A DNA stretch of 64,000 bases from Romanomermis culicivorax (taxonomy: Eukaryota > Nematoda > Enoplea > Mermithida > Mermithidae): the NCBI GenBank assembly GCA_963922205.1, contig CAWUHX010000096.1:496001-560000 (forward strand). Direction: 5' to 3'. Both the position numbers and the translations under genes were made by a program. Of the stretch, positions 11,195 through 22,339 are shown in pieces. Each line of letters starts with the position of its first letter. Within the stretch, counting starts at the first letter, position 1. The notes under the pieces are model-generated. The model was not told the DNA's origin. It saw only the letters and a program-made list of their open reading frames with translations, and did no database searches.

Positions 11195-11560
11195 GTTAGT
11201 TATAGTGTGTTTCTGCAGATTTCATTGGACTTTATTGTCATTTTTGAAGAAGCGCCTGCAGGCACGCCTTTGACCAAATGAAGCGGACCATTCAAAGCTG
11301 TTTACTGTATGTCTCAGATTTTGTAGGTGTGTGTGTCTGAGTTTTTTATTATTGTTGGATGTGGCTCCACGTGCCTTTAGTTTTGTGGGAGTATCTTATT
11401 GACCACGCTCACTACCCATCTTTTATATTTTGTACCAGTTGTTATTGCGTAATCGTTTGGTAGAGTAAGCATGTATTTTTAGATTAGGTAAAATTATAAG
11501 GACTTTTTTTGAGATAGTATTTGGTTTGGAGTCAAATTGGGAAACCTTTATAGTGTTATT
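11195..11560 (-). repeat. Dispersed repeat family B, copy 1
   Basis: It matches 22340-22690 throughout in the same orientation: TAGTGTGTTTCTGC, GAAGAAGCGCCTGCAGG, CTGTTTACTGTA, TTATTGTTGG, TATTGCGTA and GATTAGGTA blocks occur in order. The other copy carries a tRNA-like head on the minus strand, so the family may be a tRNA-derived SINE. This copy lacks that head. Confidence 0.65.
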
Positions 11561-12450
11561 TGCTGTATATGGCAAAAAAAGTAGGTGAGCTAGCGCCAGT
11601 CACGCATGGCAAATAATTTCCTGGTGGGAGGGTCATTGGACCTTTTATCCAGCAGGTAGGGGGGGGGGGTTGGTGAACGAAAAACGAAAAAAGTCCTGAA
11701 AGCTTGTTTTTCATACAAAATATGCACAAAAATCATCAAAAAAGCAGTCTCGAAAAAAGATCCTGGGGGTGTTTGACGATTTTTTGGGTCAGGGGGGATG
11801 ACCAGGGTCTCAGGTACCCCCCTACCTCCTATTTGCATGTATGGCTAGCACTCTGTGAATGATACAACTCGCTTTAATCAATCGACAAAATCAATGAAAA
11901 TTTTCTGCTCCAAAAAGGATTTTATGATTGATGAAAAATTTTTCAGTGTCTATAAGACCTAATGTGAAAAAAGAGCAAATAAGCTTGCCTTCTTTTTGGG
12001 CCCACTTTTGATTTCAAACATTATATTGCACTGCTAATAGGCCTGTAATACAAAAATTGAATATGAGACCTACAATGAAAAAATTTTCCAAGGGGCATCC
12101 AATAAGCTATACCCAGTCACCATGCTTCTACATGATAAGAGTAGTTTTTGAAATTACTTTCAAGCTTCGCTCCCTGGTTCGAGAGATAGAGCGTTTGAAA
12201 ATCACATCTTGTAAAATAAACATTGACAGAAAATTTGCCATATATGCTGAAAACATTCATGTTCCATTCATACTGGAAATTAATTTTTCTAATCGTCGAT
12301 ATGAACGGTACAGCATTGCTGGCCTTTTTGCTTATTATAGTGAAAGTTGAGATATTGGAATGCTCCACAGTAAGTTAGTCAAGTCATGCAAGAGGCTAAT
12401 TTCGAATCAATTTTCCTTCTATTATTAAGCCAGTTTCACATGGTCGATCC
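11561..12450. other. Intergenic sequence without recognisable gene
   Basis: It contains G- and C-homopolymer runs near 11660 and 11790-11830, and a 97-codon frame at 12057-12350 with no recognisable domain. The block GCTCCCTGGTTCGAGAGATAG near 12170 looks like dispersed-repeat text. Confidence 0.4.
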
Positions 12451-12844
12451 GTACGAGCAATTGGAGAAGATACAGTGCCCCATTCTAGGCCTTGGCTATC
12501 ATACGTGCAGGTATCACATTATCCATGCCATGGTTTCCTGATTGATCCAAACTTTGGTGGTTCAGAGAGTGTCATAGAAAGATCATCAGACATCGTATAA
12601 ACTGCCGCACATTGCTTCAAGTATGTTGCATGATTTGTAAAATGTTGATTTCTTTTATGAGTTATGGGATATAGAAAGATTTTATTATGATAACCGCATA
12701 AGTAGTTATACTGGCCCATACAGGGGTTACAGGAAATATACCCAAGTACAAAACATCAAAAAATTCCACCTTAACTGCGCAGGGTGATATAGGGGGTCTA
12801 GGAACTCCAGTAGGGGATAGGCATAGTGATATAGGGGGTGTGTA

Positions 12845-13160
12845 GAAAGTATGTAAAATGTAAAATTCATTTCTTTTCTACTTTATCATAGAAAGTACAC
12901 CCAAAGCTTCAAAATGTAAAAAAAATTGCCTGAATGTTAGTTGCAGCTGATTGTAATAACTCATTTTGGCTGTCTGCTTTTTGGCCTGTACAACTGCATA
13001 AAAATGGTGAAACGCTTTATTATAACACATAATATAATACAACAATACAATATGTAACAAAACAATATGGATAAGCCACATTTCGGCACTAATCCTACTA
13101 ACTTTCTCAGGCTTTCTACATTGTCTGAAGTGTCCATGTGCACCAGCCTTTGAGAACAAC
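12845..13160 (-). repeat. SINE-like repeat family A, minus copy
   Basis: The reverse complement reads GTAGAAAGCCTGAG..AGTAGGATTA, CATATTGTATTGTTGTATTA, TTATGCAGTTGTACAGGCCA, AAAAGCAGACAGCC. These blocks recur in order and plus orientation at 13440-13680. The tRNA-like head is worn away in this copy. Confidence 0.75.
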
Positions 13161-13365
13161 AAGATATTGGCTCAGGAAAGTCACAACTTCAAGAGAAAAA
13201 TGAGAGAGACAATGGAAATGGAAGCACCAGGCCCTAGTAATGTAAGCATCAAAAGCATAGAAATCCGTCATATATGGAACAGAAGTTTCATCACATGCGC
13301 TATAGGCAGGGAAAACCACCCCTGTACCAAGCAACATATATAGAAAATCTAGCCATATAAAAATT

Positions 13366-13680
13366 GGCTCAGATGGCCCAGTGGATAGTGCTCTTGACTC
13401 ACTAACTCAAAGGTCACAGTTCAAACCTTGCTGCAGTCAAAATTTGATAAAAAGTTGTAGAAAGCCTGAGGAACATAGTAGGATTACTGCTGACACGTCG
13501 CTCATCCATATTGTCTTGTTACATAAGTTGTATTGTTGTATTATATCGTGTATTATTGTGCGTTATAGTAAAGCATTCCACTGTTTTTATGCTGTTGTAC
13601 AGGCCAAAAAGCAGACAGCTAAAATCACTTCAACATGTAAAATTACACTTCAATGTAGAAAGTATGCATCAGCCTTACTT
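13366..13680 (+). repeat. SINE-like repeat family A, plus copy with tRNA-derived head
   Basis: The head (13366-13440) has a Pol III A box, TGGCCCAGTGGATAGTGC, a CTTGA...TCAAA anticodon-stem-like pair with a loop too long for a real tRNA, and a B box, AGTTCAAACC. The body matches the inverted copy at 12845-13160. The acceptor stem does not pair, so it is not a functional tRNA gene. Confidence 0.7.
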
Positions 13681-13849
13681 GGGCATTAAAATTGATGGCA
13701 CTATGTTTCTGAGGTCAAAATTCCAAAATTTTATTGTAGAAACTGAATAAAAAATTTTTCAACAATGAAGAATGTGCCCTGAAAACAGCACTTGAAAGTA
13801 GCGAATCAATGAAAAACATGCCCCAGCATCCGTATTGGAGCCTATGTCT

Positions 13850-14060
13850 TGTATATGGGTGTCTCTTGCGTATCCCGTAGATGGTCCTGTAAACTACTTG
13901 CATATTTCCAGCTGAGTGTCCTAGTTCAAAAAATAGGGTATAGCCAGGAGTTGAACCAGGGGTTACCAGCATTCCCAGTTGACGTCTCCACCACCACACC
14001 ACCACACCACAAAGTGAACCCAGATTAAGATGCTCCCTAAGGTGCTTTTTCAAATTTATT
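13850..14060 (-). repeat. tRNA-derived repeat (third SINE family)
   Basis: The minus strand carries a perfect B box, GGTTCAACTCC (about 13950), preceded by a TGGTGTGGTGGTGG A-box-like block and CAACTGGGAATGCTGG. The T stem has a mismatch, so a decayed tRNA-derived element is more likely than a working tRNA. Confidence 0.5.
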
Positions 14061-16177
14061 TTTACACCAAAAATTCTATACAATTTTGAGAGTCATAGTT
14101 ACGAGAAGCAAATTTGAGAAAAAAAGATGTAGATCCATCGAATCTTCATGCTCAAGAAGAGCATAAATTTATTCTTTTTCCAGTAACCAGAGGCCAGGTA
14201 TATAGGGAACAAACATATACAGCGAACATCATAGACTATTTTTGGGTAAACACTACCTTTCTTCGAACGAATCAGGACAAGTTCGAAGAAAACTAGTTGC
14301 AGTGATTAAACATGAACACTACTATATGAATAAAACTGATGCTTTCTACGATATTGCCATGTTGCTCCTCGATTCTCCAGTCACATACGATAGCCGCATT
14401 AGGGGCATAGCATTGTCCAACAAATCATTCGATGAATTAACAAACTGCTCAATATCAGGCTTGGCAGAAACAGAAGATTTGGGTATTTCCCGAATGCATC
14501 AACATTTTACCAAATGCATCAACACTTTACCACATTCTAGGTCTCAAAAGCGTGAATTTTCACAAATTTACTGTCGACCGTGAAATATACTGGGGTGAAT
14601 CAAGAACAAACACTTCAAAGCCTGTGAAAGTAAGTTTTCACCATCCAATTCTGCTTCTTTTTTCCATCGAGTTTACTTGGAGTGAGATTTTTCAGGGAGA
14701 TTCGGGAACGGCCCTCATTTGTTTTGATGGGTTAATGCCAGTTGCTAAAGGTGTTTTCACCGGTGTATCAGAAAAGACCAAAAAATGGCATTTTATGAGC
14801 ACAGTTCATTTATTCCATTGGAGAATCGAAACATACAATCGAATCAGGCCGCACAATTTCCACAATTTGGACCTAGCATTCTATGATACTAAAAAAAGGT
14901 TTGATGATTGCCGACCATTAGCATATGTCAAATATTACATGAAAAGCTTGGCAATTAGTCAACCGGAACTAGTTGACAAAAAATTGGATTTCAAACTTGA
15001 TGAGAATCAAACCGTCTATTGGAACATTTCTATGCTAGCAAATATTGAAGTTCAACGAGGAATATTTTGGTTGCATAACATTCAAGGATATTCAATTGTT
15101 AAAGATGCCCATGAATGTGCCATGATTTGCTATCAAAAGTTTAGGAAAGGGACGTGCAGCTATTTGTCTTCTCTCAAGGGTTGTTATTTTTCGACATCAA
15201 TGATTTTGAAAAGTTATAATTTGGGTGTGCCAAATTGCGCTAAAATTTCATTCTATTATCAAGATGAAGGGCATCACTTTGAAGGTTAGATCTATATTTA
15301 GTCCCAAAGATAACCAATTTTACACTGATCATTCTTTATAGGCATGGAAACTCAAACCAAAACCAATTTAGCAATGTTCTGGCCTACGTGGAATGTCAGC
15401 ATTCAATACAAAAATCAACCTTTCCAGTGCATTGGCAACATGACTTTATCTCAAAAACTAGCCAAAATTGAAGCCGCATCGAGTTGTCTGGAAAAATTAG
15501 GGTATTTTTTTTTGAAAGTTTAATAAAAGATTAATTAATTGAAGATATATGCTTCAGGAATGGCAGTACAAACTTCACAGCTTCCATTACATTCGTGTTC
15601 CAGTTACTAAAAAAGATAATGATTTTTGATATGCCAGTGTCAGGCTCAACGACCATCGGTGACACTGTATTCAAATTTAAAATATTGAGCAATGTAACAG
15701 CTGGTGAATTAATTACGCAATATCCAATTGTACGAATGTACGAACCAAAGACTGGAGCATTCCTGTCTGAGCGGCATACTATGCCTTGGCTGGTTTTTTT
15801 CCAAATACCAAACAAGACATGTACTGGGGTTCTATTGAACGAAACTGAATTCCACAAACAAGGCAGGCATGATGCAACAAGTTTCATTCTAACCCCGCTA
15901 AACTGTGCACGCTATTCAACGTAATTTGATTTCAGAGTTGGAATTTCCAATAAGTAGTTTGTTGCGAGCATCTATATTTTGAGTAGAGATGGGATTTTTA
16001 GGTGCTGCACCTAGAAAAGTATGCTCTAGAAGCATGAAAGTCATGAAATAAAGTGCTTCTAGAACTACTGTTTGCACTTTTTTGGCCTTTCCAGATCCCC
16101 TTGCACATGATTTAGATTTTTTTAAATTTTCACTTAATTTAAAAGTTTTTTCACACTTTTTTTGGCACCTAATCCTT

Positions 16178-16422
16178 AAGCTTTAGCTTAACTCTATATG
16201 TTATACAATTATTGTTCAGCTGAAGCTTACCCACAAAACATATTGGGGAAGTTAAGCTGCAGATGAGCTGTGCCTTAACGATCATGTTAGAGCATACAGA
16301 TTTAAGCTACAGCTCATGCCCAGCTTAACTTTCTCAATATGTTTTGTGGGTATGAGTTAAGCTGGAGGCGAGCTACCAGCTTAATTGCAATGGTATAGCA
16401 TGTAGAGTTAAGCTGCAGGTCA
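16178..16422. mobile_element. Foldback/MITE-like palindrome in a protease intron
   Basis: ACCCACAAAACATATTGGGG at 16229 and its near-perfect reverse complement ending at 16351 form 31-bp arms around a 61-bp loop. Weaker pairing extends outward, with AGCTTAACTCT..ATGTTAT at about 16188 mirrored by ..AGAGTTAAGCT at about 16410. The whole is about 245 bp, lies inside the intron and codes for nothing. Confidence 0.72.
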
Positions 16423-16909
16423 TATGTAGCTTAGGTCTCTTTGATAACACTGGCCCTGAATCTCTGATTATGATTCAGCTTACAATGTTTTTTCAGCATA
16501 TCAGGATTCAATTATATTTACACCGGATCTTACTTTGGCGCTCACTGGGATTCTCTGGCACGAAGAAACATGTTCAACAAATTTCATGCTGATCATAGTA
16601 ATGTCGATTCGAAAAAATCTACAGTAGAAAAAGTTGCCATAATCGAACTATTATACAATATTAAGTTTGATCAACACATGCAACCAATCTCATTGTTCGA
16701 CCAAAATTTAGAACAGCTTTCCGAATTTAAACTTTTTGTGGCCGATTGGAATACAAGTATAATTATGCATTTTCCTTCTTTCCACATGTTTTAATTGTTG
16801 ATTTGTTTTTTTATTCAGCAAATCATCTATCTAAACCATTATCTATTATTCCGGTAGAATTGAACGGATATATATATATTTGGGGCTTTGAGTTTCAGGC
16901 AGGTTTGGG

Positions 16910-17385
16910 ATCCCAGGATTCATCCTTAATGTACGTATTTTTCACACCCACGCTTACCCGATTAACTTAATTAATAGTAGTTAAACCTGACACTAATAAC
17001 CCCTACTAATCAAGGAAAAGATACTTCTTAATTGTCTCCTGAATTAAGATAAATACGACAAAGAAGAGCTTTCTTCAATTTTATCTTACGCAATGAAAAA
17101 CACTTACTTAGAAACGTGGCTGGGTGAGAGTATAGGCAATTCACTCCCATGCACTGGGGACAAAACAAACAAAGACGAGCATGCGGGGAGGCAGCGAGTA
17201 TGACATATAACTAATAGAAAACGTACATTATAAAAACGCAAAGATAATGCACATGGAGAGAGCCAGCACACGCGTACCGACGTGCGCTACAGTAAGACGA
17301 CTGTTGATGGTCTGTGTTGCTCGCTTCACTTGGTACTTGCGGGCCTCATGCGTGGATTGACAAAAAATGAGAAAATCGGTGGAAA
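16910..17385 (+). repeat. Dispersed repeat family C, copy 1
   Basis: It matches 25125-25560 in the same orientation: ATTCATCCTTAATG, CACCCACGCTTACCCGATTAA, CTTCAATTTTATCTTA, ATGCGGGGAGGC and GTGCGCTACAGTAAGACG occur in order in both. It lies between the last two protease-like exons, so it inserted into the gene. Confidence 0.78.
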
Positions 17386-17730
17386 CACACTGCAACAAGC
17401 CGACTGGACACAAAGCATCTTCACCTCAAAGGCAGGCTTACAGATAAATTTGTGAGCTCTGATTTCCAAAGTGCTAATACCAAAGATACGTTTTCTAATT
17501 TTTGTAATTTGTACAGGTGGGCGACAATCCTTTAATAGCTTGCGATGATCGATCGACTGAAAATTGTCAACTTGTCAGTTTCTCTCAATTGTTGATCGGA
17601 AATGAGGCTGGCTGCTGATCAAAAGCCACATTACAGTTGAAAAGTTCAAAGGATGGATTGAAAAAGTTATTGATGATCACATCCAAGAGGAAAATGATAT
17701 CAATGCCTATGGAATGTTGGAATGAAGTTT

Positions 17731-19290
17731 AAAAGTTTTTATAGCATTGATGAATTCTAGAATTTGAAATATCAAAAAATGTGGCAAATTTGCGCAAGCA
17801 TGACAGTATTATAATAAATGAAAAACTTGGCTATTAATGACCCAGGCTTACATGCTGCACATTCTTCCAGACTGTTCGTCATGATGGGAATACTTTGAGT
17901 AGCATCTATGCCTGTTGTAGTGTGTTTCCACCGTTTTAGGCACTTTTCCTCATCTTTGGCCGTAATTCAAGTTGCCTGCAGGTTTGTGCCAAATTTGCCA
18001 TAGTAGACCATTTTATGCTAATTACTGTAGCCTTTGCTTTGAGTGCAAAATTTTCATTTTTTTAAATTTTAAATATCTGCGATGGAAAAAAATATTTTTT
18101 AAATATTTAAGGCAAAATTTTGAATTTTTGGGGGAGTAAAAATGTGAAAAATGTGAAATTCTGAAATTGTATGAAAAGAATAGAATCTGATATTTTTGAG
18201 ACAAAATTTCCAGTGAATGTAAAAATCACGAAAAATGTCCAATTCTAAAATTTTGTAGAAAAAACGTAATTCTCTAATTTTGAGTATAAAATTTTCAAGT
18301 GTTAGAAAATAAAAATTTGGAAAAAATTCAGAATTCTCAAATTCTATGAAAAAATCTAACTTAAAATTTTCAGCATAAAAATTCTAGTTTGCGAAAAAAG
18401 AAAAAAATGTAATAGAATTTCACATTTTTTGCAGTCAAAATTCAACCAAAATAAGGATATAGTGCATGATTTTTATGCAAATTTGTCTGCAGCTGCCCAA
18501 AGTCCATATTTGCATGTCGACTTCCCAATTGGACAATGGTAATGATGTGTTGACACCTGGGTATTATATCCATGAAACAAAAAGGATCATTCCTTAATTC
18601 CTTTTTGTTACCAAAATGACATTTAAAACCTGCAAAATACAAAAATTGATGAAAACAAACATTTCAAATATTGACTTTACATTTTTTGTGATTTATAATT
18701 CCCAAAAACCTCATATTTTACATTAAAAGTTTTAGTTTTTTGTTTTTATAGTATTTAAGATTTTTATCATTTTTTTAATTTTGAGTTTTCAAAAACTGAA
18801 AATTTCTACACTCAACTTTCCATATTCTAACTTTGCATATCTTAGAATTTTACTTTTTTGTTTATTTTTAGTGTATAAAATTGAAAAACTTTACGTTGAT
18901 AAGTTCAAATTTTGACTTTTTTGAAAATTTGAATTCAGAATTATAAATTTGTTTGCAATTCAATGTTGAAAAATTTAACATAAAAAGTTATTTCTAAAAT
19001 TTTTCAAAATTGAATTTTAGAATTTCACATTTTATCAAAACTTTCAATTTTATAAAATTGAAAATTTACACTCATTTTATGTGGTTTTTCAAATCAAAAG
19101 TACAAAAAGGCAAATATTTTTAGAAATATGCATCAAATAAAAAGTGACCTTTTTTGGCCCTAACCCCAGAGGTATATGGCCTACTCTAACTGAGGGGATT
19201 CTCAAAGGAAACCGGCTTAGGAAACGTCTTCCACAAATATACCCTCAACAACAATAATCCCCTGAGAAGACTTACCTAGTCCTTTTCTCA
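17731..19290. other. AT-rich sequence, mostly unassigned
   Basis: Low-complexity AAAATTTTC-type sequence at 18040-18430 and 18640-19130. The only coding-like island is the fragment at 18445-18610. Confidence 0.5.
18445..18610 (-). pseudogene. Retroelement-like coding fragment, copy 2
   Basis: On the minus strand, after an acceptor-like TTTTGCAG (about 18613), a frame reads NDPFCFMDIIPRCQHIITIV. It aligns with NDAFRSMDIMHTCRYVITMV at about 21150-21240, upstream of the gag-like remnant. About half the residues are identical, so the two are related. I do not recognise the domain itself; the retroelement assignment comes from the neighbour of the other copy. Confidence 0.35.
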
Positions 19291-19299
19291 ACTAGGACT

Positions 19300-20195
19300 C
19301 AGCATGGGGCAACAGGTTCACGGGTTCATGGATCCTGGGACAACGGGAATGGGGTGATGGTGGTCCAGTTTGGATTCCGTGGGGGGTGTACTTTAAATGG
19401 GTCGGCGGGTGATGCAAGTGATCCACTAATGGAGTCTCGGGGAAGGTACTAGGCAAGAAGGACGATGTATATCCTCCTATGCAGGAATGCAGGCGGCAAA
19501 CGCAGTGATGAATGTGAAGTCATATGCAAATTTTTTCGAAAATATAGGTGGGGGATGCAATGTATGTAAATTAATATACAAACAGTCAATGGATGCAAGA
19601 TGCAGAGCTAAACGCAAAAGGAAGTGATGTAGGCCCAAAAATGAGTACGAAACTAATGAAACAGGCCCTTTTAAAGGGCATCATAGACCTAGAGTATGCC
19701 CTGGGCGGAGTTAACAACACCCAAGCTAACTTCTGCAGCGGAAGATGCCTATGGTCACATAGACATTTTCCAGTTCGAACAGGTTAAGCATTGGGGTGAG
19801 TTTCACTCTCCATGCTAAACATATGAATGTCTTTTAGAGAGAATCTCCTAACTAGTCATTTCTCTTTGCGAAACATGGCTAATTTTTACTGATAAGAGGT
19901 GCACGTAATGCTCCAATTATGGTTATGAGCTCGTAGAGCTTATCTCGGCCGAAATCCTAACTAACGGGTTATATACCGTAATCCATGTGTGCAATGGAAA
20001 AATAACAAAATGCAACAGAAATGAAAACACAAAAATGAAACAGAAACAAAACACAAAAATGCACACAACAATGCATATAAAAATATAATGAACGAAACGA
20101 AAAATAAGAGTAAGTAACTGTTAAACAAAAAGTGACGAAAAACATAAAATATGAACATGATGTAAATCACGTGACTTTGGGCAAAATTGATTGGC
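19300..20195 (+). repeat. Dispersed repeat family D, copy 1
   Basis: It is diverged but collinear with 23950-24780: TGCCTATGGTCACATAGACATTTTCC, CCATGCTAAACATATGAATGTC and an A-rich tail with GAAACAGAAA and AACACAAAA words. The orientation is the same. The two copies flank the gag-like remnant and could be old LTRs, but the gag orientation does not fit a simple intact element. Confidence 0.65.
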
Positions 20196-20990
20196 ACGTA
20201 CACTGTCCTCTGCTTCACAATCTGGTGATTAATATGTATGATGTGTCCAACTGCAGCCCCAGCAATGCATTGACCTTGTAGGTGATTGTGGGTGCTTTGA
20301 CTGATTCTGTGATTGATCTTGACCATGATTGAGGTAGCTGTCACTATCGGGATGACTATTATTTTGTATGGCATGAATACTTTTCATATTCTTCTGCATG
20401 ACGGTAGATGAACTTTCAGCACTCTTGGCAGCTTGCATGATGTTGCCATAAACATCAAGCATGGAGGCCTGTGACAAAAATAAGTATTTTTGAGTGTCCT
20501 GTAAATACCAATTTTGGGCAAGCATATAGGCGAGGTCAGTGACGGCATTGAATTTATCATGTTTACAATCAGCTTGTAAATTTTGTGGCTGACTAAGGAA
20601 TTCCAACATTGATTCATCAGCTGCTCGAAAATTTTGACAATGGCATCGTAAAATTCATGGCGTGGCATCATCTGGATCTGATTCATCCCTGGCGAATGTT
20701 CCAACCATCATATAGCCTGGGGTCCAAGATGTGCGCATATGATCTGGTTCTTTTCAGCATCCTCAGTGGCACATTTGGTGTTGATCAAATCATACATGAC
20801 ATCACATTTTTGCTTCCAGCTTGATAGACCTCTAATTTCAGCGGATGGCTGCTCCCACAGTGGTGTAACTGGATGGACCTTTGGTAGATCGCACGTCTTC
20901 AAATTCCGTGTTGAATTTTGCATGTGGACCAGCATGATGTGCACATCCAAATACATCAGAAACCTGCGAAAAGTAAGAAGTTTTAACATG
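20170..20990 (-). pseudogene. gag-like polyprotein remnant of an LTR retrotransposon
   Basis: On the minus strand the frame from 20989 reads SSWKQKCDVMYDLINTKCAT, then EKNQIICAHLGPQAI, then a TGA near 20706, continuing in frame as MMPRHEFYDAIVKIFEQL. Near 20605 it shifts into a second frame (FLSQPQNLQADCKHDKFNAV) that runs to 20229 and ends in HCWGCSWTHHTY, which resembles a zinc-knuckle start. The pattern of charged helices, 'xxLGPxA', 'YDxIVxxF' and a late CxxC...H fits a gag capsid plus nucleocapsid. One stop and one frameshift show it is dead. No protease, reverse transcriptase or integrase was seen nearby. The gag call rests on general pattern. Confidence 0.48.
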
Positions 20991-21129
20991 AATAGAATTT
21001 CAAGTTATTATTTTTTCCATAAATTTGGATTTTTCTGTGATTCATACTTTTCAAAAAGAGGAAAGTGGTCCCTTCCATCCCTGCTGTTTTCAAAATTTTC
21101 CCTATTTTGAAACTCATTTATTACTAATT

Positions 21130-21255
21130 CAGATATACAGTTTTGCGTCCTTGAACCATGGTAATGACATATCGACAAGTGTGCATTATATCCATAGAAC
21201 GAAAAGCATCATTGCATCATTCCATTTTGGCTTTCGCAACCTAAAAGATAAAAAA
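21130..21255 (-). pseudogene. Retroelement-like coding fragment, copy 1
   Basis: A minus-strand frame after acceptor-like TCTTTTAG (about 21258) reads NDAFRSMDIMHTCRYVITMV following an in-frame TGA. It is related to the fragment at 18445-18610 and lies just upstream, in transcription order, of the gag-like remnant, so it is probably an N-terminal part of the same element. Confidence 0.35.
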
Positions 21256-21371
21256 GAGTAAAAGGTCATAACGTGGCATTTTTGGACCTAGTTACAGCAA
21301 TTTGTCGTATGTTAAAGATTTTTTCTGATGGTGTAGATGCAATTGGATGGAGTCTGTCATTTGAAATCAGT

Positions 21372-21764
21372 ATGAAGTTGTTGACTATGTTTTATTGTAT
21401 ACATGTTTTTCTCGCAATCTATATGGGAGCCAGTCCAGAAATCAATCTGGACAAGGAAAAAGTGCCAGGAGTTCTAATGGAAAATAATTGTGATTATTAC
21501 AGAAATGACTTGGCATATGCTGAGAATGTAACCAAATTGAAAATTTGTGTAGAAATGTGCTGGAATAATCAAAAGTAAGAAATTTGCGTGACTCAATCAT
21601 TAATTATTTTATATATTATATGTTTCAGTTGTACAAACTTCGTATTCAATCCAGACAAAAGGATTTGTCTTTTAAAGCATACCACCACCCTCAAAGCTCT
21701 TCTGGGTAATCGCACAAGCTACCCTAGGTCAGTTTGTGGTTATATTGAATCTTGTTTGCCTTAA
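21372..21764 (+). CDS. Small secreted PAN/Apple-like domain protein
   Basis: Two exons, 21372-21574 and 21629-21764, split by a 54-bp intron with GTAAGA...TTTCAG borders, encode 112 residues. The first 18 or so (MKLLTMFYCIHVFLAIYMGA) look like a signal peptide, which is why ATG 21372 is chosen over the upstream in-frame ATG 21309. The rest has the PAN/Apple layout: ENNCDYYRNDLAYAENVTKL, a second Cys pair (ICVEMCWNN), CTNFVFN, ICLLKH as the 'CxLK' core, and a final VCGYIESCLP. Such domains bind carbohydrate or protein partners outside the cell. The full gene is one domain long. It lies about 3.6 kb beyond a protease gene that also contains a PAN-like segment, which suggests a local family. Function beyond adhesion or binding cannot be stated. 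Confidence 0.7.
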
Positions 21765-22339
21765 TTGTAGTTTTGGAAAATTGTCACTTTTTACATTAAA
21801 TGGACAAGTTGTGGGCAGAGAAATTTTGACAAACGTATTATATTCCAATACAAACAAGTGATTCAATCATACACTTGATATTCTTTTTTCATATCTCATC
21901 TGTTTTTTTTATATTTTATGTTCATAAGAAAAAACTTTCAGTCAGGTTGATGGATGTGAGTAATAGAATCTGTAATGATGTGTGAATTTGGGTGCTACAG
22001 CTCTTGTTCTCTAATCTGTCAAATTAAAGCATTTTTATAGACAAAAATTTGAACAAATGAAAAATATGTGAAAGGTTTTTGTGGAAATCTGTTTTTATGT
22101 CATTGTTTTTTTATCACAATTTTCATCACAAAGTTATGCAAATAATGCTTTGTGTCCATCCACTCTGAATTCTTCTCTATCTAAATTTTGAGTCATTGAT
22201 GAATATTCCGTATTGCGAAAATTCTATCAATTTATTCTGATTAAAAACACTAAAATTTTTGCTTCTATAAAATTTGCAAAAATATTTCTTTTGATTGAAA
22301 AAATACTTACACTAATAAAACTACACATACTTGTGTTGT
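21765..22339. other. Intergenic AT-rich sequence
   Basis: 3' flank of the PAN-like gene. No gene, RNA or repeat was recognised. Confidence 0.5.

Larger units (their letters stand above)
12621..14098. other. Repeat-filled intron of the serine protease gene
   Basis: It starts at a donor GTATGT after TTCAA (12620/12621). The far border near 14098 is not certain, because the acceptor candidates do not restore the frame. It is filled by two inverted copies of one SINE-like repeat and by a separate tRNA-derived repeat. Confidence 0.5.
12453..15284 (+). pseudogene. S1 (trypsin-like) serine protease, disrupted; domain 1 plus PAN-like region
   Basis: Exons read, in order, as an S1 protease. The first (about 12453-12620) gives RAIGEDTVPHSRPWLSYVQV, Cys, then TAAHCF with the catalytic His at 12610-12612. 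The second (about 14099-14482) carries VGKHYL-like and DIAMLLL segments with catalytic Asp at 14350-14352. A short exon follows (14541-14629), then 14696-15284 beginning GDSGTALIC with catalytic Ser at 14702-14704. Downstream in the same exon is a Cys-containing segment (HECAMICYQKF...CSYLSSLKGC) like a PAN/Apple domain. Clean GTAAGT...TTTCAG borders exist at 14630-14695. Two lesions are visible: a TAA at 12598-12600 directly before TAAHCF, where the family has Val-Leu, and a frame change near 14244 before GKHYL. No signal-peptide exon was found. The members of this family are secreted proteases. All three triad residues survive, so the lesions could be recent or be sequencing errors. Confidence 0.72.
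15342..17730 (+). pseudogene. Degenerate S1 protease domains continuing the upstream gene
   Basis: The reading frame and splice phases carry on from the upstream exon across GT/AG borders at 15285-15341, 15496-15557, about 15922-16496 and 16757-16818. Exon 15342-15495 reads FWPTWNVSIQ...C.G...AASSC, an S1 N-terminal half with Ser at the His position. Exon 15558-15921 ends MPWLVFFQIPNKTCTGVLL...TPLNCA, another such half with Asn at His. Exon 16497-16756 gives VAIIELLYNIKFDQHMQPI, the Asp region with Asp lost. Exon 16819 to about 16930 reads on to a dispersed repeat. Exon 17517 onward starts VGDNPLIAC, aligning with GDSGGPLxC but without the Ser. A frame break near 17613 separates it from FKGWIEKVIDDHI, the usual C-terminal helix, which stops at about 17730. 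It was either a non-catalytic pseudoprotease module or it is decaying; the frame break favours decay. Confidence 0.62.

Noticed and set aside
13366-13440. Functional tRNA gene
   Set aside because: A and B boxes are present, but the acceptor stem does not pair and the anticodon loop is too long; it continues into a dispersed repeat.
20739-21261. Plus-strand frames opposite the gag-like remnant
   Set aside because: The minus-strand reading gives a recognisable protein pattern; the plus frames are shadows.
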